From positions 29,375 through 93,374 of the forward strand of contig VGXV01000010.1 in NCBI GenBank assembly GCA_016873165.1: 64,000 bases of DNA, in the 5' to 3' direction. Source of the stretch: Planctomycetota bacterium. Its GTDB lineage: Bacteria; Planctomycetota; Brocadiia; Brocadiales; Brocadiaceae. The notes beneath the pieces were generated by a model. That model saw only the letters and a program-made list of their open reading frames with translations. It was not told where the DNA came from and ran no database searches. This document shows, one piece after another, positions 18,188 through 27,226 of this stretch; within the stretch, counting starts at the first letter, position 1; each line of letters starts with the position of its first letter. A program made the position numbers and the translations under genes.

Positions 18188-19268
18188 AACGACCAATGTA
18201 TTCAGCCTTTCTTTTATTGACGCCCTTACCTGCGGACTGGGGGCGATTATTCTGTTATACGTAATTGTTAACGCGAGGGGAACTGCGTCCAGGAACGAAG
18301 TCACGAGCGAGCTTCGCGGAGAGGTTGACCGGATGGAAAGAGAAGCGCTTCAGGGCAGAAAGAATTTGATAGAAGCGCGGAACACATACGAGCAGGTTGT
18401 TGAAGAATTGGCAAAAGCACAGGGACTTTCACGCCAGTTGATAAAGGCCATTGAAGAAAAACAGGCGGAGCTTGCCGGTTATGAAAACGATACCCTTGCT
18501 TCCAAAGAACATATCAACAAGTTAAAGGCGGATATAAAATCGCTGGAAGAGGGTATGAAGCGTCTTGAAGGAGGAAGCACATCCCGCGATGATTACGGAT
18601 CGAAAATAAGACGGTTTCCCGGGGAGGGGGACCGTCAGTATCTGACCGGTCTTAAAATGGGGGGTGAACGAATATTTATTCTGGTGGATGCTTCTGCCAG
18701 CATGCTGGACGATACGGTCATTGGAATTATCAGGAGAAGAAACCTGGACGATGAACAAAAAATACGTTCAGCCAAATGGCAGCATCTGGTTTCATCCGTC
18801 GATTGGCTGACTACCCAGCTTCCCCTGACCAGTAAATTTCAGATTTACACCTTTAACGAAACGGCAATGCCGCTGATTGAGGGTACGGAGGGAAAATGGC
18901 TGGAGGTGAATAATGCCCCGCAACTCAATGAAATGGTTTCCCGGCTTCGTAAGGTAGTTCCGCAAAAAGGGACGAGCCTGGTAAATGCTTTTCTCGCTGC
19001 GCGCAGGATATCGCCCCAGCCGGATAATATCTTTTTGCTTACGGACGGCTTGCCGACTATGGGTGAGGAAAAATCCCGGGAAAACAAGGTTTCCGGGAAA
19101 AAACGTTTAAACCTGTTTTCCGGGGCGGTGAAAGCGCTTCCTCCGAACGTTCCGGTAAATATTATTTTATATCACATGGAAGGCGATCCTGCCGCGGCCA
19201 GCTCTTACTGGCAACTGGCGATGGTGACCGATGGATCGTTTTTTTCTCCTTCCCATGACTGGCCGTAA
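18177..19268 (+). CDS. Membrane-anchored VWA protein 1
   Basis: 363 residues from the ATG at 18177 (MKRRTTNVF). A single N-terminal helix (SFIDALTCGLGAIILLYVIV) begins with an Asp, followed by a long coiled coil (about residues 45-140) and a von Willebrand A domain with a complete metal site: DASAS (FILVDASASM), the Thr in QKGTSLVNAF and the Asp in LLTDGLPTM. A basic N-terminus ahead of one helix places the VWA domain outside the cytoplasm. ExbD and TolR have the same layout: basic end, an Asp at the start of the helix, periplasmic domain. I infer this is the moving partner of the MotA/TolQ protein. Confidence 0.8.
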   Translation: MKRRTTNVFSLSFIDALTCGLGAIILLYVIVNARGTASRNEVTSELRGEVDRMEREALQGRKNLIEARNTYEQVVEELAKAQGLSRQLIKAIEEKQAELAGYENDTLASKEHINKLKADIKSLEEGMKRLEGGSTSRDDYGSKIRRFPGEGDRQYLTGLKMGGERIFILVDASASMLDDTVIGIIRRRNLDDEQKIRSAKWQHLVSSVDWLTTQLPLTSKFQIYTFNETAMPLIEGTEGKWLEVNNAPQLNEMVSRLRKVVPQKGTSLVNAFLAARRISPQPDNIFLLTDGLPTMGEEKSRENKVSGKKRLNLFSGAVKALPPNVPVNIILYHMEGDPAAASSYWQLAMVTDGSFFSPSHDWP

Positions 19269-19322
19269 TTACCATCATAGGGAATTCAGCGAATTATTTT
19301 AACGTTTAGGAATTTCAATCTT

Positions 19323-19457
19323 GGTAGGGTGGGCATTGCCCACCAATGTCATTAAGTTAAGAAGGTAGATTAAGGCGTTGTATTTTACGCCGAATCCACC
19401 AATAATATGCTTTTGTCAGGATTGCTTAACTTAATGACATTGCATTGCCACCCTACC
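19323..19457. mobile_element. Inverted-repeat element, GGTAGGGTGG family
   Basis: Ends are inverted repeats: GGTAGGGTGG at 19323 with CCACCCTACC ending at 19457, then ATGTCATTAAGTTAAG against CTTAACTTAATGACAT. Interior bases about 19363-19412 are the REP-like cargo also found at 6343-6430 and 41793-41872 (TTAAGGCGTTG, TTTACGCCGAATCCACC). No reading frame. It separates the two VWA genes. Confidence 0.75.
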
Positions 19458-19492
19458 CTGTTAAAGTTGACGAAGTCCTAATTGTCTATAGC

Positions 19493-20494
19493 ATGAAGAG
19501 AAACCGTAAAGATATTCAGGTATTCAGTTTGTCCTTTCTTGACGCTATCTGCTGTGCCTTTGGCGCCATTATTCTCTTATTTGTCCTGTCAAAATTTGCC
19601 GAACCTCTCATTATTGAAGAAATGAGCGAGGAGCTTCAAGGGATGATTGAAAAACTTGAGAAGGAAATTTTTGAGATTCGCGGCGAGACACATGTGCTCA
19701 ATCGTGAGATTGAGGGAAAAAAAGAACAGCTTTTCGCTGAAAAAGAGGGGATTGCACGGTTACAGGGAGATATTTCAAGAATTGAGGGTGAATTTTCAGC
19801 ATCAAAACAAAATGCCGGTGTTCAGAATATCCTTGAAGGAAAACTGGCAATGGCGAAACAGAAGCTTACCGAAGAGATGGAACGGCTTCTGAAAAACAAG
19901 CCGCGGCAAACCGACGGTTCTGTCGGAGGCATCCCGGTGGACAGTGAATATATTATTTTTATTATTGATACCTCCGGCAGCATGCAGCGGAATGCCTGGA
20001 ATCTGGTACAGAAAAAAATTCAGGAAACGCTGGATGTATATCCTAAAGTAAAGGGCATTCAGGTAATGAACGATATGGGGGACTACATGTTTCCTCAATA
20101 CAGCGGTAAATGGATACCCGATACCCCCGGCCGCCGGAAAGTAATTATTGATACACTGAGCGCCTGGAGACCTTTCAGCAACAGCAGTCCCGTCGAAGGG
20201 ATTACTGCCGCGATCAATGCCTATTATGATCCGGATAAAAACATCAGTTTGTATGTCTTTGGTGATGAATTCAGCGGCAGAGACACGCAAAGCGTAATCA
20301 CTACGGTAGACCGCATTAACAAAGCCGGTAAAGAAGGCAAGCGCAGGGTGCGGATACATGCAGTGGGATTTCCTGTTATGCTCAGTCAACGTCTGAGTGA
20401 TGACAACACCGGCGTGCGATTTGCCAACCTTATGCGCATTCTTTGCCAGAAAAACGGAGGCACCTTCGTTGGGCTTAATTCTACCAGGCCCTGA
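19493..20494 (+). CDS. Membrane-anchored VWA protein 2
   Basis: About 333 residues from the ATG at 19493. It shares the N-terminal signature of VWA protein 1 (VFSLSFLDAICCAFGAIILL against VFSLSFIDALTCGLGAIILL), so the two are paralogues or a co-evolved pair. A coiled coil (about residues 40-140) is followed by a VWA domain with DTSGS (IIFIIDTSGSM) and a later Asp (YVFGDEFSG); the Thr ligand is less obvious. Same topology as protein 1. The gene lies 224 bases downstream with an inserted repeat between, so the two were probably directly adjacent before the insertion. Confidence 0.8.
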   Translation: MKRNRKDIQVFSLSFLDAICCAFGAIILLFVLSKFAEPLIIEEMSEELQGMIEKLEKEIFEIRGETHVLNREIEGKKEQLFAEKEGIARLQGDISRIEGEFSASKQNAGVQNILEGKLAMAKQKLTEEMERLLKNKPRQTDGSVGGIPVDSEYIIFIIDTSGSMQRNAWNLVQKKIQETLDVYPKVKGIQVMNDMGDYMFPQYSGKWIPDTPGRRKVIIDTLSAWRPFSNSSPVEGITAAINAYYDPDKNISLYVFGDEFSGRDTQSVITTVDRINKAGKEGKRRVRIHAVGFPVMLSQRLSDDNTGVRFANLMRILCQKNGGTFVGLNSTRP

Positions 20495-20542
20495 GAGATT
20501 ATAATTGCCATCATTGGTAAATTTTATTATCTTTAGACAGAT

Positions 20543-21751
20543 ATGAAAAAATATATCCTTATTGGTATTCCATGCATAATTGTTATCATAATAACCTTAA
20601 TATATCTGTTTAATAGAAAGGAAACTGTCCGGTTCGAGACGGCAAAAATTGATAAAGGCGATATACAAAAATACGTAGTGGCAACCGGCGTAATAAACCC
20701 TGTCAGAACGGTAATAATCGGAAGTCAGGTTTCAGGGCTCATTTCACAACTCTTCGCGGATTTTAATTCCGAGGTAAAAAAGGGGCAGGTCGTGGCGCAG
20801 ATCGACCCTGTGCCCTTCGAGCATCAGGTCAACAAAGCGGAAGCTTCCCTTGCGACAGCGCTTGCAACTCTGAAAAAATCAAATACTACCTTAAGAAACA
20901 ATAAAAGAAAATATTATCGCGCAAAAAAACTGTACGCAAAAAAAGTAATTTCCATCGATGAATTTGATGAAGCGAGGACCGCTTACGAAATAAGCCTTGC
21001 GGATGTTGAACTGGCAAAAGCAGGAATATTGCAGGCAAAGGCATCTCTTGAAATAGCAAAGACAGATCTGAAACATACGGTAATTGTTTCTCCTTTTGAC
21101 GGTATAGTTATTTCACGGGTAGTGGACGTCGGCCAGACGGTAGCCTCCAGTTTTCAAACTCCCACGCTGTTTACCATCGCGAAAGACCTTGTAAACATGC
21201 AGGTAAATACCAACGTTGACGAGGCGGATATCGGGATGGTAAGAGTGGGGCAATGTGCAAAGTTTAATGTCGATGCCTTCCCGGAGGACATTTTTGAAGG
21301 GAAGGTTGCCGAGATCCACATGTCACCCGTTATTTTTCAAAATGTGGTGACCTACGACACGATCATCAGCGTCGATAATTCATCGCTGAAGCTGAAACCG
21401 GGAATGACGGCGAACACTTCTATTCTGACGGCGGAAGCGAAAAATGTTCTGAGGGTTCCCAACGCGGCTTTGCGCTACACCCCATCATCAGCAAAAACAA
21501 CCAGGATGAAAGAGGAGAAAGCGATTGAAGGCGCGCAGAGAGATAAAAACTATGTTCCTGTCTGGATAATGAGGCAAGGGGAACCGGTAGAAGTTATGAT
21601 TAAGACGGGGATAAGCGATTACGATTTTACAGAGATAATGGAAGGCGAGGTAAAAGAAGGGGAGGAAGTTCTCATTGCGGAAATGACTGCAAAGCCAACC
21701 GCAAAAGATTCCCAGAGGATTCCCTGGACGAGGATCGGGGGAGGGCGTTAA
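20543..21751 (+). CDS. macA: MacA-like periplasmic adaptor subunit
   Basis: 402 residues of the HlyD/RND adaptor family. One N-terminal helix (ILIGIPCIIVIIITLIYLF), then beta-barrel/lipoyl halves (GSQVSGLISQLFADFNSEVKKGQVV and LKHTVIVSPFDGIVISRVVDVGQTV) flanking an alpha-helical hairpin (about residues 95-180), then the membrane-proximal domain. It links an ABC exporter in the inner membrane to an outer-membrane channel. The ATPase gene follows after 5 bases. No TolC-like gene is in the window. Confidence 0.9.
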   Translation: MKKYILIGIPCIIVIIITLIYLFNRKETVRFETAKIDKGDIQKYVVATGVINPVRTVIIGSQVSGLISQLFADFNSEVKKGQVVAQIDPVPFEHQVNKAEASLATALATLKKSNTTLRNNKRKYYRAKKLYAKKVISIDEFDEARTAYEISLADVELAKAGILQAKASLEIAKTDLKHTVIVSPFDGIVISRVVDVGQTVASSFQTPTLFTIAKDLVNMQVNTNVDEADIGMVRVGQCAKFNVDAFPEDIFEGKVAEIHMSPVIFQNVVTYDTIISVDNSSLKLKPGMTANTSILTAEAKNVLRVPNAALRYTPSSAKTTRMKEEKAIEGAQRDKNYVPVWIMRQGEPVEVMIKTGISDYDFTEIMEGEVKEGEEVLIAEMTAKPTAKDSQRIPWTRIGGGR

Positions 21752-21756
21752 GACAC

Positions 21757-22476
21757 GTGCAGGAAATAATTCAGTTAGAATCCATTTATAAAATTTACGA
21801 GATGGGAGACGTTTCCTTTACCGCATTGAGAGACGTGTCTCTTTCTATTACAAAGGGAGAGTTTATTGCCATTATGGGCGCTTCAGGTTCGGGGAAATCC
21901 ACGTTAATGAATATACTCGGTTGTTTGGACAGACCCTCGAAAGGGAAATATTGCCTTGAAGGGGTAGACGTTTCGTGTTTCTCAAAGAATGAACTGGCGG
22001 AGATCCGGAACAAAAAACTTGGTTTTGTATTTCAGAATTTCAATCTCCTGGGGAGAACCACGGTAGTGGAAAATATTGAACTTCCGCTTATTTACGCGAA
22101 GAAATTGACAAGGCAATCATCCGACAGGATATATCAGATAATGCGGCTTTTGGGTCTGGAAGGGTTTCGCGGGAATTATCCCAGCCAGCTTTCCGGCGGA
22201 CAGCAGCAGCGGGTGGCGATAGCGCGGGCGATTATCAATAATCCTTCCCTCCTCCTCGCGGACGAACCGACGGGCAATCTCGACAGCGCTACCAGCAAAG
22301 AAGTAATGAGCGTTCTGTGTAATCTGAACCGTGAGATGAATATCACTATAGTTCTTGTAACCCATGAGGAAGACATTGCGAAAAACGCACGCAGGATAAT
22401 TGTCCTTAAGGACGGCAAGGTTTTGAGCGATTCCGCCCCGCATTCCGGAACCCCGGTTCCATCCCGGGTGTTTTAG
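21757..22476 (+). CDS. MacB/LolD-type ABC transporter ATPase
   Basis: 239 residues. Walker A GASGSGKST (about residues 39-47), Q-loop FVFQNFNLL, signature LSGGQQQRVAIARA, Walker B LLLADEPTGNLD and H-loop VTHEE are all intact. It powers a FtsX-like permease of the MacB type. Start is GTG at 21757 with a strong GGGGGAGGG ahead of it. The permease gene is 655 bases downstream, separated by repeats, although such pairs normally touch. Confidence 0.9.
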   Translation: MQEIIQLESIYKIYEMGDVSFTALRDVSLSITKGEFIAIMGASGSGKSTLMNILGCLDRPSKGKYCLEGVDVSCFSKNELAEIRNKKLGFVFQNFNLLGRTTVVENIELPLIYAKKLTRQSSDRIYQIMRLLGLEGFRGNYPSQLSGGQQQRVAIARAIINNPSLLLADEPTGNLDSATSKEVMSVLCNLNREMNITIVLVTHEEDIAKNARRIIVLKDGKVLSDSAPHSGTPVPSRVF

Positions 22477-22543
22477 TGGCAAAGGCAGAAAAATATCAGC
22501 ACGCCGGGGAACGGAGGTTATAAGGGTGAACTCAAATGCCTGA

Positions 22544-22726
22544 GGGCACATTTCCAAATTTTTGCAAATCCATCATTCTTGTTCCCATGGGAACACAATT
22601 GTGAAGGAAGCTTATGCTTCCTGTTATGAGAAGCAAAGCTTCTGAAACAATTACGTTCCAAAGCCGGAGCTTTGGAACGAGCCATGGTCTCTTTATGGAA
22701 TTTTGCAAAAATTTGGGAATGCTCCC
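22544..22726. repeat. GGGAGCATTCCC-family element, short uninterrupted form
   Basis: Degenerate inverted ends (GGGCACATTTCCAAATTTTTG on the left, TTTGGGAATGCTCCC on the right). The interior has hairpins: GAAGCTTATGCTTC, GAGAAGCAAAGCTTCT and TTCCAAAGCCGGAGCTTTGGAA. The sequence ACGT at 22653-22656 is the empty site matching the nested insertion at 33072-33211. Reading frames here are fortuitous. Confidence 0.75.
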
Positions 22727-22883
22727 AATTCCGCGGGTGGCATGGACAAATGTAGAGACGCATTGCCATGCGTCTCTGTAGCCATGCCTCCCGAATACAA
22801 GCATTCCTCTCAGGGTGACAGCTTCGTCATGCTGAGCGTAGTCGAAGCATTAAGAGACTAATCGAAAACCAGATTTGTTTGAC
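22727..22883. repeat. Mosaic of short dispersed repeats
   Basis: Contains a hairpin (GAGACGCATT, GCCATGCGTCTC), then the block from GGTGACAGCTTCGTCATGCT through CGAAAACCAGATTTGTTTGA (about 22815-22883). The last block is the reverse complement of 32918-32985. No coding signal. Confidence 0.65.
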
Positions 22884-23042
22884 GGGTGCATTCCCGATTT
22901 TTTGTAAAAAACGTATTATTTATGTGGATGGGCCAAGCGAAGCAGACCCATCAATCATATTCTCCTTTTTCTCCTTTATTTTGATGGGTGCGCTGGCGCT
23001 TCGCCCATCCTCTGAATGTTACAAAAAATCGGGAATGCGCCC
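22884..23042. repeat. GGGTGCATTCCC element
   Basis: Inverted ends GGGTGCATTCCCGATTTTTT and AAAAAATCGGGAATGCGCCC, 159 bp in total. The interior is a hairpin around GATGGGCCAAGCGAAGCAGA and GCGCTTCGCCCATC. The termini are a variant of the GGGAGCATTCCC family. It lies just upstream of the MacB-type permease. Confidence 0.75.
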
Positions 23043-23131
23043 TCCCTCTTTCTGTCCCCCTCCGGAGGGGGATCAAGGGGGAGGATAAAAGTTTAATCTT
23101 CAAAACGATTCATTGAAAGGCCTTTTGCGAC

Positions 23132-24340
23132 ATGCCGCCTCTGTTAAAAATAGCATTACGCGCGATTTTACGAAACAAATTGAGGTCTTCCCTTACCATA
23201 CTCGGCATCGTTATCGGCGTAGGAGCGGTAATTGCCATGGTGGGCATAGGGCAGGGGGCAAAGGACTTGATTGAAAAACAAATAGAGAGCCTGGGAACAA
23301 ACGTGCTCATCATCATTCCCATCAGCACTACCCACACCGCCGCAAGGGGAACGGAAGGCACCATTACCCTTACTGCGGAGGACGTTACTGCGATACAAAA
23401 AGAATGCAGGGCAGTGAGTTATGTATCGGCGAACATACGATCTTCTTCTCAGGTAGTGTTTGGAAACCAGAACTGGTCAACAAGCATTACCGGCATCCAT
23501 CCTGATTACGAAATCATACGAAACTGGCAGTTGGAGGCAGGCAGGTTTATCAGACCGCAGGATGTCAAGACAATGGCAAAAGTATGCGTATTGGGGAAAA
23601 CGGTTGTTGATAATCTGTTCGGAGCGCTTGATCCGGTGGGGAAGTGGATACGCGTAAACAATATTCCTTTTAAGGTAATAGGGGTATTGCAGGCGAAGGG
23701 ACAGTCTCCGATGGGAACAGATCAGGACGATACCGTGCTCATGCCCTACACTACGGTGCAGAGAAAGATTATGGGGATAACATACGTAAGCGCGATACTT
23801 GCCTCATCACATACCGCCGAAGGGCGCCATGAGGCGATGGAGCAGATTACCGCTTTATTGCGTGAACGCCACCGGCTGCGTCCCGGCGAAGAAGACGATT
23901 TTAGGATCATCAGTCAGGTTGAATATGCGTCTACTATGACGGAAACCAGCCGCACAATGACCATCCTGCTGGGGAGCATTGCATCCGTCTCCCTGATTGT
24001 GGGCGGCATAGGGATAATGAATATCATGCTGGTTTCCACTACGGAAAGAACACGGGAGATAGGCATCAGGATGGCAGTAGGGGCAAAGGAGAGGGATATC
24101 CTCCTCCAGTTTCTGATAGAGGCGACGGTGCTGAGTTCCATAGGGGGGATTATCGGCGTGATATTCGGGATTGTTTTTTCAAAGGTCATATCGGCATACG
24201 GGGGCTGGCCTTCCATGCTTACCCCCTTGCCTGTTGTCGTGGCATTTCTCTTCTCAAACATGGTGGGTATTTTCTTTGGATACTACCCTGCGCGAAAGGC
24301 GTCCAGGCTCAACCCTATTGAAGCGCTCAGGTATGAATAA
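23132..24340 (+). CDS. macB: MacB-type ABC transporter permease
   Basis: 402 residues, MacB periplasmic core plus FtsX domain. First membrane helix at about residues 20-42 (LTILGIVIGVGAVIAMVGIG), a periplasmic domain to about residue 270, then three C-terminal helices (SIASVSLIVGGIGIMNIML, ATVLSSIGGIIGVIFGIVF, PVVVAFLFSNMVGIFFGYYP) ending in the typical PARKASRLNPIEALRYE. The ATPase is a separate gene, unlike E. coli MacB where both are fused. The 3-prime end is 2 bases from the MsbA-like gene. Confidence 0.9.
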   Translation: MPPLLKIALRAILRNKLRSSLTILGIVIGVGAVIAMVGIGQGAKDLIEKQIESLGTNVLIIIPISTTHTAARGTEGTITLTAEDVTAIQKECRAVSYVSANIRSSSQVVFGNQNWSTSITGIHPDYEIIRNWQLEAGRFIRPQDVKTMAKVCVLGKTVVDNLFGALDPVGKWIRVNNIPFKVIGVLQAKGQSPMGTDQDDTVLMPYTTVQRKIMGITYVSAILASSHTAEGRHEAMEQITALLRERHRLRPGEEDDFRIISQVEYASTMTETSRTMTILLGSIASVSLIVGGIGIMNIMLVSTTERTREIGIRMAVGAKERDILLQFLIEATVLSSIGGIIGVIFGIVFSKVISAYGGWPSMLTPLPVVVAFLFSNMVGIFFGYYPARKASRLNPIEALRYE

Positions 24341-24342
24341 AT

Positions 24343-26337
24343 ATGAAAACAGAGATGCAATCAAAAGGCACATACATTAGATTATTAGGGTATCTGAAAC
24401 CATACTGGCGCAGGGTGGCGGTTGTTTTGCTGCTTTCCGTGGTCAGCGCGTATGTTGCGGTGTTGCCCACTCAAATACTGGGGGTAGCGGTTGACGAAAT
24501 AAGGAAGTTTGATCGGTATGCGAATAACAGCGCTTCGTCCGGGAGGGAAGTGAGAATGGCAGCCGATGAATCGGCTCCGGGAAGGAAAAATCCTATACCC
24601 ATAGCAAAATCGTTGCTGGGCGTTTCTGAATCCATTCATGGCCGTTGGTTTGCGGAACGTAACCCTGTTATTGTCACACTTATTTTTCTCGCAGCGAGTT
24701 TTATCATATTGCATGCCATGAGCAGTGTTATTTCCCTTGCGCATGGATACATTACCTCTGAGCTGGGACAACGGCTCGTGTATGATATGAGGAATCAGCT
24801 TTACGGCCATATTCAGCAATTCTCCCTGAGCTATTTCGAGAATCATAAGACCGGCGATATTATGAGCCGCATTATGAACGATGTGAATTCGCTGGAACAG
24901 GCGATTGTGGGGCCGGTGATCACGTTCATTACCGATATGTTCAAGTTTTTCTGGATCCTCTACTTTTGCATGAAGCTTGACTGGCAGCTTACCTGCATCG
25001 CGTTGTTTGTGTGCCCCTTTATTTCGCTCTGCACCTACAATTTCGGGAAAAGAATCAGAAAGGTCTTTCGTTTGTTGCGGGAAAGAACGGCAGATCTCAA
25101 TGCCCTTATTCAGGATAATATTTCAGGGATTCGCGTTATTGCAGGCTTTGCAAAGGAGACGGAAGAACTGGACCGGTTCAAACACAAGAATTACGAGAAC
25201 TACTTCCTGCACGTGCGGATTCTGAGGCTTGTAAATACCCTGAGGCCGGCGGTTGATTTCATAACGGAAATCGGTGCGGTGGTGGTTATCTGCCTGGGAG
25301 GATACAAGGTCTTGCAGGGACAGCTCTCTGCGGGAACGTTTGTTATTTTCTTTCCCTACCTGCAGATGATGTACGGCCCGATTACCGGTTTGACACGGTT
25401 TTACAATCAGGTGCAGCGTGCCATTGCCTCGACCGAACGCGTTTTTGAAATACTTGATACTCCGGTGGAACTGAAGGATGCGCCGGACGCTTGTGCGTTG
25501 CCGGTGGTAAAGGGATTTGTGGAATTCAGGCATGTGCACTTCCGGTATGGAGCGGAGAAGGAAGTGTTAACGGACATCAGCATAAAGGTGAAGCCAGGGC
25601 AGATGATCGCATTTGTCGGGCCGAGCGGGAGCGGGAAAACCACGCTTACAAAACTCCTGCCCCGGTTTTATGATCCGACAAAGGGAAATATCCTTATTGA
25701 CGGATATGATGTGAAGGATGTTACCCTGCATTCACTGAGAAAACAGATGGCGATGGTGCTTCAGGAAACATTTCTTTTCAATGATACGGTGAAGATAAAC
25801 ATCGCGTATGCGAGGTCTGACGCTTCGGAACATGATATTATGGAAGCGGCAAAAGCGGCGAATGCCCATGAGTTTATCATGCAGCTTCCGAACGGATACG
25901 ATTCTATCATCGGGGAACGGGGGGTAAAACTCTCTGGGGGACAGAAACAGCGTGTGGCAATCGCGCGCGCCATTCTTGCGAATCCGAGGATACTGATACT
26001 GGACGAAGCCACTTCGTCCGTGGACACGGAAACGGAGCAGCTCATCCAGAATGCAATCTACCGGCTGGTAAAAAACAGAACTACATTTGTAATAGCTCAC
26101 AGACTATCAACGATTCTCCATGCGGATATGATTGTCGTCCTTGAAAACGGAAGGATTATCGAGACAGGACTGCATCATGAACTCCTCGCAAATGGCGGAT
26201 TATACAAGAAGTTATTTGAAATGCAGTTCGATGCTCAGGAAAAAACAAAGGCGGAAGCAGAAACCAGTGAAAGCGTGAAAATCCCCGAACCGGTTGTCGA
26301 TATCGGGGATGAATCCCCGCAAACGATGAAATGGTAG
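24343..26337 (+). CDS. MsbA-type ABC exporter (permease-ATPase fusion)
   Basis: 664 residues. An exporter transmembrane domain of six helices (about residues 15-340) and an ATPase domain: Walker A GPSGSGKTT (about residue 426), signature LSGGQKQRVAIARA, Walker B ILILDEATSSVD and H-loop VIAHRLST. An unusual insert of about 50 residues (NNSASSGREVRMAADESAPG onwards) lies in the loop between helices 1 and 2. Half-transporters of this type flip lipids, lipopolysaccharide or drugs. Next to a MacAB exporter, export of a lipid or envelope glycoconjugate is plausible. The substrate cannot be read from the sequence. Confidence 0.9.
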   Translation: MKTEMQSKGTYIRLLGYLKPYWRRVAVVLLLSVVSAYVAVLPTQILGVAVDEIRKFDRYANNSASSGREVRMAADESAPGRKNPIPIAKSLLGVSESIHGRWFAERNPVIVTLIFLAASFIILHAMSSVISLAHGYITSELGQRLVYDMRNQLYGHIQQFSLSYFENHKTGDIMSRIMNDVNSLEQAIVGPVITFITDMFKFFWILYFCMKLDWQLTCIALFVCPFISLCTYNFGKRIRKVFRLLRERTADLNALIQDNISGIRVIAGFAKETEELDRFKHKNYENYFLHVRILRLVNTLRPAVDFITEIGAVVVICLGGYKVLQGQLSAGTFVIFFPYLQMMYGPITGLTRFYNQVQRAIASTERVFEILDTPVELKDAPDACALPVVKGFVEFRHVHFRYGAEKEVLTDISIKVKPGQMIAFVGPSGSGKTTLTKLLPRFYDPTKGNILIDGYDVKDVTLHSLRKQMAMVLQETFLFNDTVKINIAYARSDASEHDIMEAAKAANAHEFIMQLPNGYDSIIGERGVKLSGGQKQRVAIARAILANPRILILDEATSSVDTETEQLIQNAIYRLVKNRTTFVIAHRLSTILHADMIVVLENGRIIETGLHHELLANGGLYKKLFEMQFDAQEKTKAEAETSESVKIPEPVVDIGDESPQTMKW

Positions 26338-26383
26338 AAAAAGGGACAAATGATAAAACATATATAAAAAATGGCAAATCAGA

Positions 26384-26539
26384 AACTTTTCGTAACACTT
26401 TAGCTTTTTGAAAAACCGTATATTTCTATGCAATAAGCATGAAAAGAAATACGTAGCGCGGGTGGTTTATCCCCCGCACAGGCCGACCACAAGGGTTCGG
26501 CGCTACGTTTTTCAAAAAGCTAAAGTGTTACAACTTTTC
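26384..26539. mobile_element. MITE-like element, GTAACACTTTAG family, copy B
   Basis: Element 26392-26531 (140 bp). Perfect 25-bp inverted ends beginning GTAACACTTTAGCTTTTTGA. Perfect 8-bp target duplication AACTTTTC (26384-26391 and 26532-26539). The interior carries a GTAGCGCGGGTGG...GGCGCTAC palindrome that is also the cargo of the GGGAGCATTCCC elements at 33072 and 40995. No reading frame. Confidence 0.9.
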
Positions 26540-26604
26540 AAAAACGAAAGAGGGGTTCCGGGTTGCGGGAAGAATTAAAAACTTGTTATCTTTAACTTTT
26601 TTGA

Positions 26605-26799
26605 TTTAATATTGCCCACACGAAAAGCAATTTTCTGTCATTTATTCCGGATATAAATTCCTTGCCAAAAATTTTTGATAACATCGAAAACCATCTAATT
26701 CAGGGATTGCAAAATACCCTGGAGGTATCTTACAGGGGCGACTTTTGTGTAAGGTATTCCAACTTGAGTGGATGGAGAGCAGGTTTCACCATAGGTTAA
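26605..26799 (+). pseudogene. Fragment of a PLD-domain helicase
   Basis: An open stretch of 64 codons bounded by TGA (26602-26604) and TAA (26797-26799), without a start codon. The translation (IFDNIENHLIQGLQNTLEVS, then YRGDFCVRYSNLSGW) matches my recollection of the N-terminal phospholipase-D-like region of SNF2-type defence helicases, whose motif reads ADFCVGYFNLRGW. It is immediately followed in another frame by a methylase tail, so a deletion probably fused the two remnants. Identification is by motif memory only. Confidence 0.45.
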
Positions 26800-27218
26800 A
26801 GAATTACATTTGCAAACAAAGGCTTATGCACCAGTTGTAGTAGCAATACTTAACAATTCTCTTTTTTGCTGGTGGTTTATCATCCTTTCTGAATGCCGTC
26901 ACTCAAACTTAAGAGAAATTGAAAATTTTCCAGTTAAACCTGAAAAAATACCAGGCAACACAAAACAAAAATTAGCAGAATTGTTAAAAACATTGATGAA
27001 TGATTTACAAAGACATACACAACGCAAAGAATATATGTATAAAGCAACTGGCAAGGTTATTTATGATTGAGTTTTATCCCAAATACTCAAAACCCATCAT
27101 AGACGAAATCGACAAGGTATTAGCCCAGCATTACGGTTTCACCGATGAGGAATTAGATTTCATCATCAACTGCGACATTAAATACCGTATGGGCAAAGAA
27201 TTGGACACCGAGGATTGA
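26795..27218 (+). pseudogene. C-terminal remnant of an N-6 DNA methylase, frameshifted
   Basis: Reading from about 26795, the frame gives VVVAILNNSLFCWWFIILSE and CRHSNLREIENFP, a pattern of the C-terminal target-recognition part of Eco57I-like methylase/restriction proteins. It stops at a TGA at 27068-27070. The family tail continues in the next frame (FYPKYSKPIIDEIDKVLAQH, then YGFTDEELDFIINCDIKYRM) to 27218. One extra base near 27068 explains the break. The catalytic NPPY part is absent, so this is a dead fragment. Confidence 0.65.
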
Positions 27219-27226
27219 ACTCGCTA

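Noticed and set aside
22518..22804. Minus-strand frames of 83 and 90 codons, also similar frames at 32919-33497 and 40691-41050
   Set aside because: They are read-throughs of GGGAGCATTCCC repeat elements, and their shared peptides reflect the shared repeats.
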